A stretch of 50,295 bases of DNA from an uncultured Chryseobacterium sp. (GCA_913777465.1 CAJYRQ010000094.1:1-50295); one strand, 5' to 3'; counted from the stretch's first letter, positions 7,146-14,558 are shown. The notes: generated from the sequence alone by a model not told the origin. Numbers and translations are program-made.

Positions 7146-8024
7146 ATGCAATATAAAATACCTTTTCATTTTGATATGGAAACGGCGGATCCTGATGATG
7201 CGATGACACTGGCCATTTTGGCAACGCACCCCAGGGTTCATCTGGTGAGTGTTTCCATACATCCGGGAGGGAAGGATCAGATTGGTTTTGTAAGAAAGAT
7301 CCTCAATATTCTGGACCGGGAAGATATCCGGATCGGCGCAGGAACTCCTAAATCGGACGCCCCGCGTGTCTCGGTATTTCACCGGGATTGGGTCGGAGGA
7401 TTTAAAGATTCGGAAGCAGACGGCCCTGCAGCAGAAATCATGGCTGAGACCCTACGTCAGTTTCCGGATAGCACGCTGCTGACAGGAGCAGCCCTTACCA
7501 ATCCGTATGCCTTGTATGAAACCGATGTTTTCTTCGACCGTTGGTTCTGTCAGGGAGGTTTCGCCGGGGACAACATCGTCCCGAAAGAGCACCGGATGGA
7601 AAAGTTTGATGGGAAAACCACCTGTGCAACTTTTAATCTGAATGGCAATCCGCTGGCCGCTGAGGAACTGTTTTCAATCCCGATGACCGAAAGGCGCCTG
7701 ATCAGTAAAAATGTCTGCCATGCTGCGGTCTTCACAAAAACCGATGCGGAAATGCTGATGCCATTCAGAAATCACAATAAAGGGTTGGACCTCTTTTTGA
7801 AAGCCGTGGAACTGAAGGAAAAAGCCCTTCATGATACGGTAGCCGCTTTACTGGCCATCGATCTTTCCAAAGCGCTTTGGGCAGAAGTTATTCCTTACCG
7901 GACCCGTGGCGAATGGGGTTCTCGGAAAGCGGAAGAAAATTCTGGAAAAAGTACTTCATGGATTACTACATTCATTCCTGATCTGAAAGATCTTTGGATG
8001 TTAATCAAACCTGAAAACTTTTAG
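7146..8024 (+). CDS. Nucleoside-hydrolase-like protein
   Basis: This 292-aa protein begins with HFDMETADPDDAMTLAILAT (about 7-26), a variant of the DxDPGxDDA calcium-binding motif of inosine-uridine nucleoside hydrolases. LLTGAALTNPYALYE (about 117-131) matches the family's TGPLTN region. FCQGGFAGDNIVPKEHRMEKFD and CATFNLNGNPLAAEELF follow the usual GN..P.AE.N pattern (FNLNGNP), and HDTVAALLAID (about 228-238) gives the C-terminal metal site. The family cleaves N-glycosidic bonds of nucleosides, and members appear in RNA repair gene sets. The proximal motif is altered, so a changed substrate such as a damaged nucleotide or ADP-ribose is possible. Confidence 0.75.
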   Translation: MQYKIPFHFDMETADPDDAMTLAILATHPRVHLVSVSIHPGGKDQIGFVRKILNILDREDIRIGAGTPKSDAPRVSVFHRDWVGGFKDSEADGPAAEIMAETLRQFPDSTLLTGAALTNPYALYETDVFFDRWFCQGGFAGDNIVPKEHRMEKFDGKTTCATFNLNGNPLAAEELFSIPMTERRLISKNVCHAAVFTKTDAEMLMPFRNHNKGLDLFLKAVELKEKALHDTVAALLAIDLSKALWAEVIPYRTRGEWGSRKAEENSGKSTSWITTFIPDLKDLWMLIKPENF

Positions 8025-8141
8025 AGTAAAAGGTTTTTAAAGACAAGCAACATATTAAATCAGCAGGTTAGGTATTGTTGTCCAATCTGAAAAATTAAGA
8101 CGAATAACAGTATTCAACTTGTAATTAAAAAATTAAAAAAA
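8025..8141. other. Short spacer
   Basis: AT-rich spacer with the leader AATTAAAAAATTAAAAAA before the next ATG. No structure beyond this is seen. Confidence 0.5.
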
Positions 8142-8705
8142 ATGAAACCCAAAATATTTTTTACGGCAGACCACCATTTCGGTCACGAAAATATCATCAA
8201 ATTCTCCGAAAGGCCCTTTACATCCCTGGAACAGATGAATGAAGAACTGATCAGAAGGTGGAATGAAAGGATCGGAGAGAACGATACCGTTTATCATTTA
8301 GGTGATATCAGTCTGGGCAAACCGGATTTCACAAAAGAAATCCTTGACCGGCTTAACGGGAATATTCACCTCATCAAAGGCAATCATGAGGGAGCGGCAC
8401 TCACGTATCCCAAAAGATTTGCTTCGATAAAAGATTATCACGAACTTAAAATAGACGAGCCGGACAACAGCAACGGCAAGCAGAAGATCATCCTTTTTCA
8501 TTACGCCATGAGAACCTGGAATGGCTCGCACCGCGGCGTCTGGCAGCTTTACGGCCATTCGCACGGAACACTTCCGGATGACAAAGCAGCGTTAAGTTTT
8601 GACGTGGGCGTCGATTGCCACAACTTCTATCCCGTTTCTTACAAAGAGGTAAAAGAAATAATGCAGAAGAAAACGTGGACCCCGCCGTTTGCCCCGAGAA
8701 ATTAG
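8142..8705 (+). CDS. Calcineurin-like metallophosphoesterase
   Basis: This 187-aa protein has all metal-binding blocks of the calcineurin-like family in order. They are FTADHHFGHENI (about 6-17, DxHxxH), VYHLGDISLG (about 49-58, GD), IKGNHEGA (about 77-84, GNHE), LFHYAMRTWNGSH (about 112-124) and YGHSHGTLPDD (about 131-141, GHxH). The short single-domain form with FSERPFTSLEQMNEELIRRWN is common in phages and in DNA/RNA loci. It should be a cytosolic phosphodiesterase or phosphatase with two metals. In this context a 2',3'-cyclic phosphodiesterase or end-healing role is attractive but unproven. Confidence 0.85.
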   Translation: MKPKIFFTADHHFGHENIIKFSERPFTSLEQMNEELIRRWNERIGENDTVYHLGDISLGKPDFTKEILDRLNGNIHLIKGNHEGAALTYPKRFASIKDYHELKIDEPDNSNGKQKIILFHYAMRTWNGSHRGVWQLYGHSHGTLPDDKAALSFDVGVDCHNFYPVSYKEVKEIMQKKTWTPPFAPRN

Positions 8706-8886
8706 AAAATGGAAGCTGGGTAATGGATGCTGGATGTCTTGGAATATTGTAAACTTCCAGTGTTCTTCAATTCATCATCCAGCTATTATATTACAATCAA
8801 AACAGGGGCTGTACAATGGAACCCGGAGTTGATGGAATCAATAAACTTCCATCATCCCGCATCCATCTTCCAGCCAACCGAACAAA
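8706..8886. repeat. Inverted repeat element R5 before the first exonuclease
   Basis: GGAAGCTGGGTAATGGATGC near 8710 is mirrored by CGCATCCATCTTCCAGCC near 8859-8876. The inverted halves enclose about 140 bp without a gene. The same wording recurs at 9433-9716 and 18458-18500. It is probably a mobile palindromic intergenic repeat. Confidence 0.6.
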
Positions 8887-9432
8887 ATGAAAACAACCAA
8901 CGAAATAATCGTTATCGATCTGGAAGCCACGTGTTGGGAATACGATAAAATCCCGCCCGGCCAGAAAACCGATATTATAGAAATAGGCATCTGCACCTTG
9001 GATACGGAGACAAAGATCATCTCCGATAAGCAGAGCATTTATGTAATTCCCGAAAGATCCAAAATCAACAGATTCTGTACGGAACTTACCGGAATTACGC
9101 CAAAACTGATCGAAGAAAGAGGAATCTATTTTGAAGAGGCCTGCGATAAAATCCGGAATGAGTACCACCCTGAATCGCTTGCCTGGGCTGGATTCGGAGA
9201 CTTTGATAAGGAGCAGATCGTCGAGCAGTGCGACTATCTGGGCATCGAAAATCCTTTTTCCGGAAATTACATCAACATCATGCACCGCTTCAAAGCCTAC
9301 AATGGACTGTATAAAATGATGGGCCTGAAAAGAGCCCTGAAAGCCCTGAATATGGAATTTGAAGGCAATCACCACAGCGGAGCCGATGATGCTTATAACG
9401 CCGCCCGGATTTTACGGGAAATGATGGGATGA
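8887..9432 (+). CDS. DEDDh 3'-5' exonuclease (copy 1)
   Basis: This 181-aa single-domain exonuclease of the RNase T/ERI1-like group starts NEIIVIDLEATCWE (D-x-E motif, about 5-17). WAGFGDFDKEQI (about 98-109) has the second Asp, and HHSGADDAYNAARIL (about 163-177) has the DEDDh His and last Asp. These enzymes remove 3' nucleotides from RNA or DNA with two Mg ions. The PxQ after ATC (IPPGQKTDIIEIG) is typical for KapD/ERI-like proteins. It is a clear paralogue of the gene at 9717. Trimming of damaged or tRNA-like 3' ends is the contextual guess. Confidence 0.88.
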   Translation: MKTTNEIIVIDLEATCWEYDKIPPGQKTDIIEIGICTLDTETKIISDKQSIYVIPERSKINRFCTELTGITPKLIEERGIYFEEACDKIRNEYHPESLAWAGFGDFDKEQIVEQCDYLGIENPFSGNYINIMHRFKAYNGLYKMMGLKRALKALNMEFEGNHHSGADDAYNAARILREMMG

Positions 9433-9716
9433 AAAAGTAGGGAAGCCCGAAGCCGGAAGCTGGAAGTTATTTAAGGATATAATTCCCGTTTACGTTCTTC
9501 TTTATCGTACATCTGCAAACCAACGCGGCAGGAAATGGGTACAGGAAACGGTACGTTTAAATAAAAGAAAACTTCCAGCTTCCAGCATCTATCTTCCGGC
9601 CAAGCAAATTAAGCCGGCAGGAATTGGGTTGAAGGAATTAAGGAAGTTTTAAAATACGTACGAACTTCCAGCCTCCATCATCCATCTTCCAGCCAAAACA
9701 ATTTAATTATAAACAA
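9433..9716. repeat. Intergenic R5 repeat cluster
   Basis: GAAGCCGGAAGCTGGAAGTT near 9450 faces AACTTCCAGCTTCCAGC near 9570-9587, and AACTTCCAGCCTCCATC follows near 9664-9680. There is no gene. The repeat separates two paralogous exonuclease genes and also precedes the first, so duplication may have carried the repeat along. Confidence 0.6.
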
Positions 9717-10268
9717 ATGAAAACAACAGACAACATATTAATTATCGACCTTGAAGCGACGTGCTGGAACGACCGGCCGCCGAGAGGGCAGGAAAGTGAA
9801 ATCATTGAAATCGGCGTTTGCCTGATGGATGCCGGAACCGGTAAGATTTCAAAAAACGAGGGAATTCTGGTAAAGCCTCAATACTCGAAAGTCAGTCCGT
9901 TCTGTACGGAACTGACGTCCATTACCCAACAGATGCTTGATGAAGAAGGTATCCTATTGGAAGACGCTCTTGATATCCTGAGAGCGGAATACGATTCCGA
10001 AAACCTGACGTGGGCCAGCTATGGTAACTACGATCTGAATATGCTGCAGAGCCAGGCAAGAAGGTTCAATGTGGATTATCCGCTGAGTGACGACCACATC
10101 AATGTGAAAACCCTGTTTAGCGAACTGCATCCTACCGTCCGCAAAAGCGTCGGCATGGCCCGCGCTCTGGGCGAACTGAACCTCACGCTTGAAGGAACCC
10201 ATCACCGGGGCGTGGATGATGCCAAAAATATTGCGAAAATTCTGCACTGGTGCCTGAAACAATATTGA
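9717..10268 (+). CDS. DEDDh 3'-5' exonuclease (copy 2)
   Basis: This 183-aa paralogue of the protein at 8887 aligns end to end without gaps of note. It has ILIIDLEATCWNDRPPRGQ (D-x-E, about 7-25), WASYGNYDLNML (about 98-109) and HHRGVDDAKNIAKIL (about 164-178). All catalytic residues are kept, so both copies should be active and may differ in substrate. It has its own ATG with an AATTATAAACAA leader. It is also related to KapD/ERI1-like exonucleases. Confidence 0.88.
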   Translation: MKTTDNILIIDLEATCWNDRPPRGQESEIIEIGVCLMDAGTGKISKNEGILVKPQYSKVSPFCTELTSITQQMLDEEGILLEDALDILRAEYDSENLTWASYGNYDLNMLQSQARRFNVDYPLSDDHINVKTLFSELHPTVRKSVGMARALGELNLTLEGTHHRGVDDAKNIAKILHWCLKQY

Positions 10269-10537
10269 CGGTATATAAATGTATCAATTTAATAATGTAA
10301 CAATGTATAAATGTAATAATGTAACAATGTATAAATGTAATAATATGGCAATATTATAAATAGATCAACATGACTCTCTTTTATAAGGGAGTTTTTGTTT
10401 TTTACCATTTATAATAAAACAAAGCTGATCGTAGAGACCTGAATAAGAGGAATTGGGTAAGCCCTGAAAGGGCGGCTTACATCAGCATCGGGTGCAGCCC
10501 GATGTTATTGGCACCCGATAATCCAAACCCTGAAAGC
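10269..10537. other. Spacer with a 24-bp tandem repeat
   Basis: Two exact 24-bp units starting AATAATGTAACAATG lie at 10291-10338, with a diverged third behind. Further right, GTAAGCCCTGAAAGGGCGGCTTAC (about 10455-10478) and CATCGGGTGCAGCCCGATG (about 10485-10503) are strong dyads, probably transcription ends for the converging genes. No CDS is supported. Confidence 0.6.
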
Positions 10538-10984
10538 TTAGCTCTTCTGCACCCATTCCTCATACGAAACCACCCCAAGTTCCGGCCGGCCTTCACCTTC
10601 CAGAATGGAAATAAATTCCAGCTGGTTGCCGTCCGGATCGTTGAAATAGATCGCCAAAGCCGGCATCCAGGCAAAGACCATAGGCTTTTCGCTTCCGTCT
10701 TTCAGGAAATTGTAAGGTTTCAAATTCTTATTTTCCAGAAAATCTACGGAATAATTCAGGATGTCTTCCTGGTCTGCGGTAAAAGCAAAATGACGGGGCT
10801 GCAGATTCTCTTTCTGCTCCCAAAGTCCCAGCATTGATGCTTTGTTCTTGCCGATCCATAAAAAAACGATCGGACGGGTTGTATCCCGGTGCGCAAATTC
10901 CAACCCCAAGACTTCCGTATAAAAGACAACGGCTTTTTCCAGGTTGCTAACCTGGATATGGGTTTCATACAATCCTTTAATCAT
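10538..10984 (-). CDS. VOC family (glyoxalase/bleomycin-resistance fold) protein
   Basis: This 148-aa protein has paired beta-alpha-beta-beta-beta units. THIQVSNLEKAVVFYTEVLG (about 8-27) opens the first and gives a metal-ligand His. PRHFAFTADQED (about 62-74) opens the second, and IYFNDPDGNQLEFIS (about 114-128) has the typical C-terminal Glu ligand. The family includes glyoxalases, dioxygenases and antibiotic-binding proteins, and the substrate cannot be told. It is the only gene on the minus strand inside the RNA island. It ends against the second exonuclease and diverges from the Ro60 gene. Confidence 0.88.
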   Translation of the reverse strand: MIKGLYETHIQVSNLEKAVVFYTEVLGLEFAHRDTTRPIVFLWIGKNKASMLGLWEQKENLQPRHFAFTADQEDILNYSVDFLENKNLKPYNFLKDGSEKPMVFAWMPALAIYFNDPDGNQLEFISILEGEGRPELGVVSYEEWVQKS

Positions 10985-11278
10985 CGAATTAATTTTAATA
11001 AAACAAAACTATCAAATACATTGTCAAAAATTTTTATTTCCCAATTCCTTTACATAAAACATATCATAGACAAATTGTATTCTTTGGTTGTATCTCCAAT
11101 GATTAGTGTTATTCGTGAAAAATTAGGATCATTCGTGTTTAAATCAAAAAAATTAAAAACTTTTTCACAAAATAAAATACTGCGCAAAAACATTGCGCAA
11201 AAGGCTTTTTACTTTGCATCAGAAATCAGAGAGGAAGCGATAATCTTCCGGAATAGGTTTAACTAAAAAACAGTAACC
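10985..11278. other. Divergent promoter region of the VOC and Ro60 genes
   Basis: No gene is seen. The right half carries the Ro60 promoter with a double TGCGCA motif (listed separately), and the Ro60 ATG is preceded by AAAAAACAGTAACC. The left half is AT-rich and should hold the VOC promoter, but no clear -7 box is recognised there. Confidence 0.5.
11181..11216 (+). promoter_or_regulatory. Ro60 promoter with paired TGCGCA operator
   Basis: TGCGCA at 11181-11186 and again at 11194-11199 are separated by 7 bp. Nine bases further on lies TTACTTTG (11209-11216), close to the Bacteroidetes -7 box TAnnTTTG. The same layout, with the same 9-bp gap, occurs before the RNA array at 13599 and 13983. 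The motif overlaps the place where a -33 element would be, so it could bind an activator or a repressor. Confidence 0.65.
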
Positions 11279-12796
11279 ATGAAATTTAATTTTTTAAGAA
11301 AAGAAAATAAAGCCGTGATGAATCATGAAGGCGCCAAAGCTTTTACCATGAGTCCTGCGGAAGAATTGTACAGTGCTGTGGTAACAACAGGATTATCCAA
11401 TGCAACCTATGAGAAAGGAAACGAAAGATTAGCGAGAATCCAGTCTCTGATTCAGAAAAATGATCCGGAATTCGTAGCCAAACTGGCCGTGTATGCAAGG
11501 AAAGAGATGTACCTGCGTTCAGTGCCGTTGGTGCTGACGACCGAACTGGCAAAGCAGGCTTCGGGTACTGACCTGGTAAGCAGGACCGTTGACGGCGTGA
11601 TCCAGAGAGCCGATGAAATCACCGAATTGCTGGCGTACTACCAGATGGCCAATGAAAGAACCGATCTGAAAAAGCTTAACCGGCTTTCAAAACAGATCCA
11701 GAAAGGCCTGGTGAAATCCTTCAACAGGTTCGACGAATACCAGTTTGCCAAATACAACCGGAAAGCGGAAGTAACCCTGAAAGATGCGCTGTTCCTCGTG
11801 CACCCGAAAGCAAAGGATGAAAATCAGCAGGCTATTTTCGACAAAATCGTGAACGATTCGCTGGAAACGCCTTATACCTGGGAAGTGGAACTTTCCGTAT
11901 TGGGTCAGACCAAATTTGCGGATGATGCCGAAAGAAAAGCAGCTTTCAAAACCAAGTGGGAAGAACTGATCTTCAGCAACAAGCTTGGATATATGGCGAC
12001 CCTGAGAAACCTGAGGAATATTCTGGAAGCCCATGTTTCTTCTCAGGCGATGGAAAAAGTATGCCGGTACCTGTCGGATGAAAAAGCCGTGAGGAATTCA
12101 AAGCAGCTGCCATTCAGGTTTCTGGCGGCGTACCGTGAGCTGAAAACCATCGGTTCCCCTTACCTGTCGTCTGTTCTTGCAGCATTGGAAGATGCGGTAA
12201 TGATGAGTGCAAAAAACATCAGAGGATTCGGTTTCGATACTTCTGTAGTGATTGCGGCCGATGTATCGGGATCCATGCAGCAGCCGGTTTCCCCGAAATC
12301 CAAAGTACTCTTGTACGATATTGGCCTGTTGATATCAATGATGCTGCAGTCGCAGTGCAAAAACGTCATTTCAGGAATGTTCGGTGATACCTGGAAAAGA
12401 GTTCCGATGCCTAAAAACGGGATCCTGAGAAACGTTGATGAATTTTACAAAAGGGAAGGTGAAGTAGGATATTCCACCAACGGTTACCTGGTGATCGAAG
12501 ACCTGTTGAACAGAAGGGAAAAAATAGATAAAGTCATGCTGTTTACCGATACCCAACTCTGGAACAGCAACGGCACCCGGAATTCTTTTGAAGATTCCTG
12601 GAATCATTATAAGAGATTTCATCCGGAAGCCAAACTGTATATTTTCGACCTCGCGGGTTACGGAAAGCAGCCCCTGGATATTAGAAAAAATGACGTGTAC
12701 CTGGTCGCAGGTTGGTCAGACAAAATCTTTGATGTCCTGAATGCTTTGGAAGACCGGAAATCGGCAGTAGAAATGATCAAAAAAGTGGTGCTGTAA
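11279..12796 (+). CDS. Ro60 orthologue: TROVE domain plus vWA domain
   Basis: This 505-aa bacterial Ro (Rsr-type) protein is near the usual 520-540 aa of Ro60. The N-terminal two thirds (to about 310) are the helical-repeat TROVE ring: AEELYSAVVTTGLSNATYEK, FVAKLAVYARKEMYLRSVP and the ending LEDAVMMSAKN. The C-terminal vWA domain has the MIDAS site VVIAADVSGSMQQPV (about 322-336, DxSxS) and VMLFTDTQLWNSNG (about 421-434) with the MIDAS Asp. Ro proteins ring misfolded RNA 3' ends and are held and gated by Y RNAs. An array of Y-like RNAs lies downstream and shares the operator. It should be cytosolic. The call is secure, and its RNA partner is inferred from context. Confidence 0.95.
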   Translation: MKFNFLRKENKAVMNHEGAKAFTMSPAEELYSAVVTTGLSNATYEKGNERLARIQSLIQKNDPEFVAKLAVYARKEMYLRSVPLVLTTELAKQASGTDLVSRTVDGVIQRADEITELLAYYQMANERTDLKKLNRLSKQIQKGLVKSFNRFDEYQFAKYNRKAEVTLKDALFLVHPKAKDENQQAIFDKIVNDSLETPYTWEVELSVLGQTKFADDAERKAAFKTKWEELIFSNKLGYMATLRNLRNILEAHVSSQAMEKVCRYLSDEKAVRNSKQLPFRFLAAYRELKTIGSPYLSSVLAALEDAVMMSAKNIRGFGFDTSVVIAADVSGSMQQPVSPKSKVLLYDIGLLISMMLQSQCKNVISGMFGDTWKRVPMPKNGILRNVDEFYKREGEVGYSTNGYLVIEDLLNRREKIDKVMLFTDTQLWNSNGTRNSFEDSWNHYKRFHPEAKLYIFDLAGYGKQPLDIRKNDVYLVAGWSDKIFDVLNALEDRKSAVEMIKKVVL

Positions 12797-13062
12797 AAGG
12801 CACTGCTTTTAAATGAGTAATATACAATGGGTGTCTGCCGCTGATTTGATCAGGAGCCTGATCCCGCTTTCCACTGTATCTTTTTCGCCCAAGCAAAGGC
12901 CTTACCGAAAAAGGATGCCGCTGCAATCGGGGCTATGAAAGACCCAAAAGTAGAAACAGAGAACAAATAGTAAATCCACGCAAGTTTTGAATTTCTGGTT
13001 CTTTTGCTTCAAGACCAAGTGAACGATCTATCGATGCTTCATTTTTATTAAAATCATAATAA
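12797..13062. repeat. Intergenic repeat R4 between Ro60 and the DUF6584 gene
   Basis: At about 12855-12937 the text CCGCTTTCCACTGTATC, then TTTTTCGCCC, then GCCGCTGCAATCGGGGCT, forms a unit. It recurs in diverged form at 40827-40923 (GGCTTTCACT ... CAATCCGGGGCGC). I take it as a dispersed intergenic element. A 42-codon ORF from 12813 lies over it and is not trusted. Confidence 0.5.
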
Positions 13063-13590
13063 ATGGCAACTCATTTTTATAAAATCGAACAGGATCTTAA
13101 AACAGGAAAAAAGAAAAAAGCCTGCGAACGGTTGCGGAACCTCATCAATGAATATCCGGATGATCTCTCATTACGGGGAAAGCTGGCACAGATTTATTAC
13201 GCAGCAGGATTTAAGGATGAAGCCGGAAAATTCTGGATTTTATCTGAACCTCAGAATTTTGAAATGAAAGAAGCCGTTGAAATCTATCGAAGCTCATTAA
13301 GCAATTCCAGGAATGCTATTCTTAAAGATATTGTATTCCGGGGAGATAAAAATAAGCTTCCGTTGTATACTTTGAATATCATTAAAGAACTTGAAGCAGA
13401 CAGTTTTAAGAAAACAAAGCATATTCCAAATTTTAAAAGGAAAGGAAGAGAAAAAGGGAATTATACAGAATCCAAAGATAGCTTTTTCAGCGAAGCCGGA
13501 TTTATATTGCTTATTGCGGCCATTATTTTACTGCCGTTTTTAGGAATTGTTAAACTAGGTGAAATTATTGATTCAATATTTTTCAAATAA
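13063..13590 (+). CDS. DUF6584-like protein with C-terminal membrane segment
   Basis: This 175-aa protein has an N-terminal helical repeat part, KKACERLRNLINEYPDDLSLRGKLAQIYYAAGFKDEAGKFW in pattern (about 19-59). It is like DUF6584 proteins, which read as TPR-like. A basic linker follows (about 120-140), then one hydrophobic segment FILLIAAIILLPFLGIVKLG (about 147-166). It is probably anchored to the inner membrane with the helical part in the cytosol. It sits between the Ro60 gene and the RNA array and ends 8 bp before the array promoter. It could tether the Ro system to the membrane, but that is only position-based. The molecular function is unknown. Confidence 0.62.
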   Translation: MATHFYKIEQDLKTGKKKKACERLRNLINEYPDDLSLRGKLAQIYYAAGFKDEAGKFWILSEPQNFEMKEAVEIYRSSLSNSRNAILKDIVFRGDKNKLPLYTLNIIKELEADSFKKTKHIPNFKRKGREKGNYTESKDSFFSEAGFILLIAAIILLPFLGIVKLGEIIDSIFFK

Positions 13591-13598
13591 ATTTCAAC

Positions 13599-13634
13599 TG
13601 CGTAAAAACAATGCGCATTAACCGTATAATTTTG
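13599..13634 (+). promoter_or_regulatory. Array promoter A with paired TGCGYA operator
   Basis: TGCGTA (13599-13604), 7 bp, TGCGCA (13612-13617), 9 bp, then TAATTTTG (13627-13634), a perfect TAnnTTTG -7 box. Transcription would start near 13641 and run into element Y1. The leader contains the four-codon ORF ATG-AAA-ACT-TAA at 13656. The layout equals the Ro60 promoter. Confidence 0.72.
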
Positions 13635-13668
13635 CTTCAATAAATAACAACAACCATGAAAACTTAAA

Positions 13669-13794
13669 AAGCAAGTGTCGTAAAACAGAGTTACTTCAGG
13701 GGGCAGCAATACAGGTTCGAATCCTGTTTCCTTTAAGGAATGGCGTAAGGGTATCGCTCTGCCGATAAGTCTCTGTCTGCTTTTTACCTTGCTT
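13669..13794 (+). ncRNA. Y-like RNA element Y1
   Basis: The closing stem AAGCAAG (13669-13675) pairs with CTTGCTT (13788-13794). The core TGTCGTAAAACAGAGTTACTTC follows in pattern. The insert holds a T arm ACAGG-TTCGAAT-CCTGT (13711-13727), then a short helix TTCCT-TTA-AGGAA in acceptor position, then GCG-TAAGGGTAT-CGC as a D-arm-like hairpin. So the order is T arm, acceptor, D arm, that is, a permuted tRNA elbow. TTTTTACC precedes the 3' strand. Confidence 0.75.
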
Positions 13795-13802
13795 AAAAAA
13801 CT

Positions 13803-13874
13803 AACCGGTGCCGTAAGAAAAGAATTCCTTCGATTTCCACTTGAACCAGAGTCTTTTCGCTGCATCGCCCGGTT
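13803..13874 (+). ncRNA. Y-like RNA element Y2 (short)
   Basis: The stem AACCGG (13803-13808) pairs with CCGGTT (13869-13874). The core TGCCGTAAG...TTCCTTCG lets CG-U-AAG pair with CUUCG. The element is only 72 nt and has no T arm. It closely resembles Y4 at 14043, which suggests duplication of a minimal form. Confidence 0.65.
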
Positions 13875-13879
13875 TGAAT

Positions 13880-13966
13880 AAACCAATGTCGTTACCATAA
13901 GAGTTCCATCGTCATACTTAACATTTGAATAGATAAATCCAACTCTTATAAACTGTTACTTGGTTT
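13880..13966 (+). ncRNA. Y-like RNA element Y3
   Basis: The stem AAACCAA (13880-13886) pairs with TTGGTTT (13960-13966). The core is TGTCGTTACC...TTCCATCG, with CATCG instead of CTTCG, the most diverged of the set. No T arm is recognisable in the 87-nt element. It ends the first sub-array, just before promoter B. Confidence 0.55.
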
Positions 13967-13982
13967 TTTAAATAAATTTAAT

Positions 13983-14016
13983 AGCGTAAAAAATGCGCAC
14001 TAAAGCAATAATTTTA
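13983..14016 (+). promoter_or_regulatory. Array promoter B with paired operator
   Basis: AGCGTA (13983-13988), 5 bp, TGCGCA (13994-13999), 9 bp, then TAATTTTA (14009-14016), one base off TAnnTTTG. It is followed by AACAATAACCATAAAAACTT, nearly the same leader as after promoter A (AACAACAACCATGAAAACTT). It should drive Y4 to Y12. Confidence 0.62.
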
Positions 14017-14042
14017 AAACAATAACCATAAAAACTTAAACT

Positions 14043-14113
14043 AACCGATGCCGTAAGAAAGAGTTCCTTCGAATCCAAATTGAAAAAAGCCTCTTCCTGA
14101 ATTTTGCCCGGTT
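14043..14113 (+). ncRNA. Y-like RNA element Y4 (short)
   Basis: The stem AACCG (14043-14047) pairs with CGGTT (14109-14113). The core is TGCCGTAAG...GTTCCTTCG. The 71-nt element lacks a T arm and is the counterpart of Y2: same length, same core, different inner sequence. It stands first after promoter B. Confidence 0.62.
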
Positions 14114-14122
14114 TAACATGAC

Positions 14123-14243
14123 TTACAAGTGCCGTAGATAAAAGTTACTTCGATTTTTACAAAGGTTCAAATCCTTTCGCCGGAAGGTGTGGTCGGGTGG
14201 CTGGACGTTTTTAAGACAGCTTTTATTACTGTTTGCCTTGTAA
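14123..14243 (+). ncRNA. Y-like RNA element Y5
   Basis: The stem TTACAAG (14123-14129) pairs with CTTGTAA (14237-14243). The core is TGCCGTAG...TTACTTCG. The insert has a T arm AAAGG-TTCAAAT-CCTTT (14161-14177). The acceptor-like helix CGCC-GGAA-GGTG (14178-14189) is closed by a GNRA loop. A D arm GTC-GGGTGGCTG-GAC (14192-14206) of the Leu/Ser style follows. The order is permuted as in Y1. TTTGCC precedes the 3' strand. Confidence 0.8.
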
Positions 14244-14268
14244 TTTTAGAAAAAGATATAAAAACATA

Positions 14269-14411
14269 AAATCAAGTGTCGTTTCAGAATCATACTTCGA
14301 TAGTTAGACATTGGGTCGCAGGTTCGATTCCTGCCATCCCTGTTGTAAACGGGATGTAGCTCAGCCGGTAGAGCAGATGAACGGAAGATTCTATCATCAT
14401 TACCTTGATTT
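14269..14411 (+). ncRNA. Y-like RNA element Y6 with permuted tRNA mimic
   Basis: The stem AAATCAAG (14269-14276) pairs with CTTGATTT (14404-14411). The core is TGTCGTTTC...CATACTTCG. The insert has a T arm GCAGG-TTCGATT-CCTGC (14318-14334), then CATCCC (14335-14340) pairing across a 10-nt loop with GGGATG (14351-14356). TA (positions 8 and 9) and a canonical D arm GCTC-AGCCGGTA-GAGC (14359-14374) follow. This is acceptor, T and D arms of a real-looking tRNA with 3' half first and no anticodon arm. Confidence 0.85.
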
Positions 14412-14417
14412 AAAAAC

Positions 14418-14545
14418 AAAAGAGTGCCGTAGAAAAGGCTTACTTCGGATAAAATATAGACCTCAGAAATCTATGAACAGGTGCAATTTCCCGAATAAAA
14501 GTAGGGATCAGGTGCATGTCTGCTTTTTCGCTTTTTGCCTCTTTT
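14418..14545 (+). ncRNA. Y-like RNA element Y7
   Basis: The stem AAAAGAG (14418-14424) pairs with CTCTTTT (14539-14545). The core is TGCCGTAG-AAAAGGC-TTACTTCG, the clearest version. The insert lacks an obvious T arm. TCCC...GGGA can pair in acceptor position (about 14488-14508), and GAAAT/ATTTC is another possible helix. TTTTTGCC precedes the 3' strand. Confidence 0.7.
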
Positions 14546-14558
14546 TCAATATAAAATC

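Noticed and set aside
12813-12938. 42-codon ORF after Ro60
   Set aside because: It coincides with a dispersed repeat (R4) that recurs elsewhere.
13735-13755. Second 23S-like match in Y1 (GAATGGCGTAA)
   Set aside because: Only 11 bases identical to the 23S region near helix 71, so chance cannot be excluded; it overlaps the D-arm-like hairpin.
13461-13898. 145-aa minus-strand ORF over the array start
   Set aside because: It overlaps the DUF6584 gene and three RNA elements, and its composition is not protein-like.
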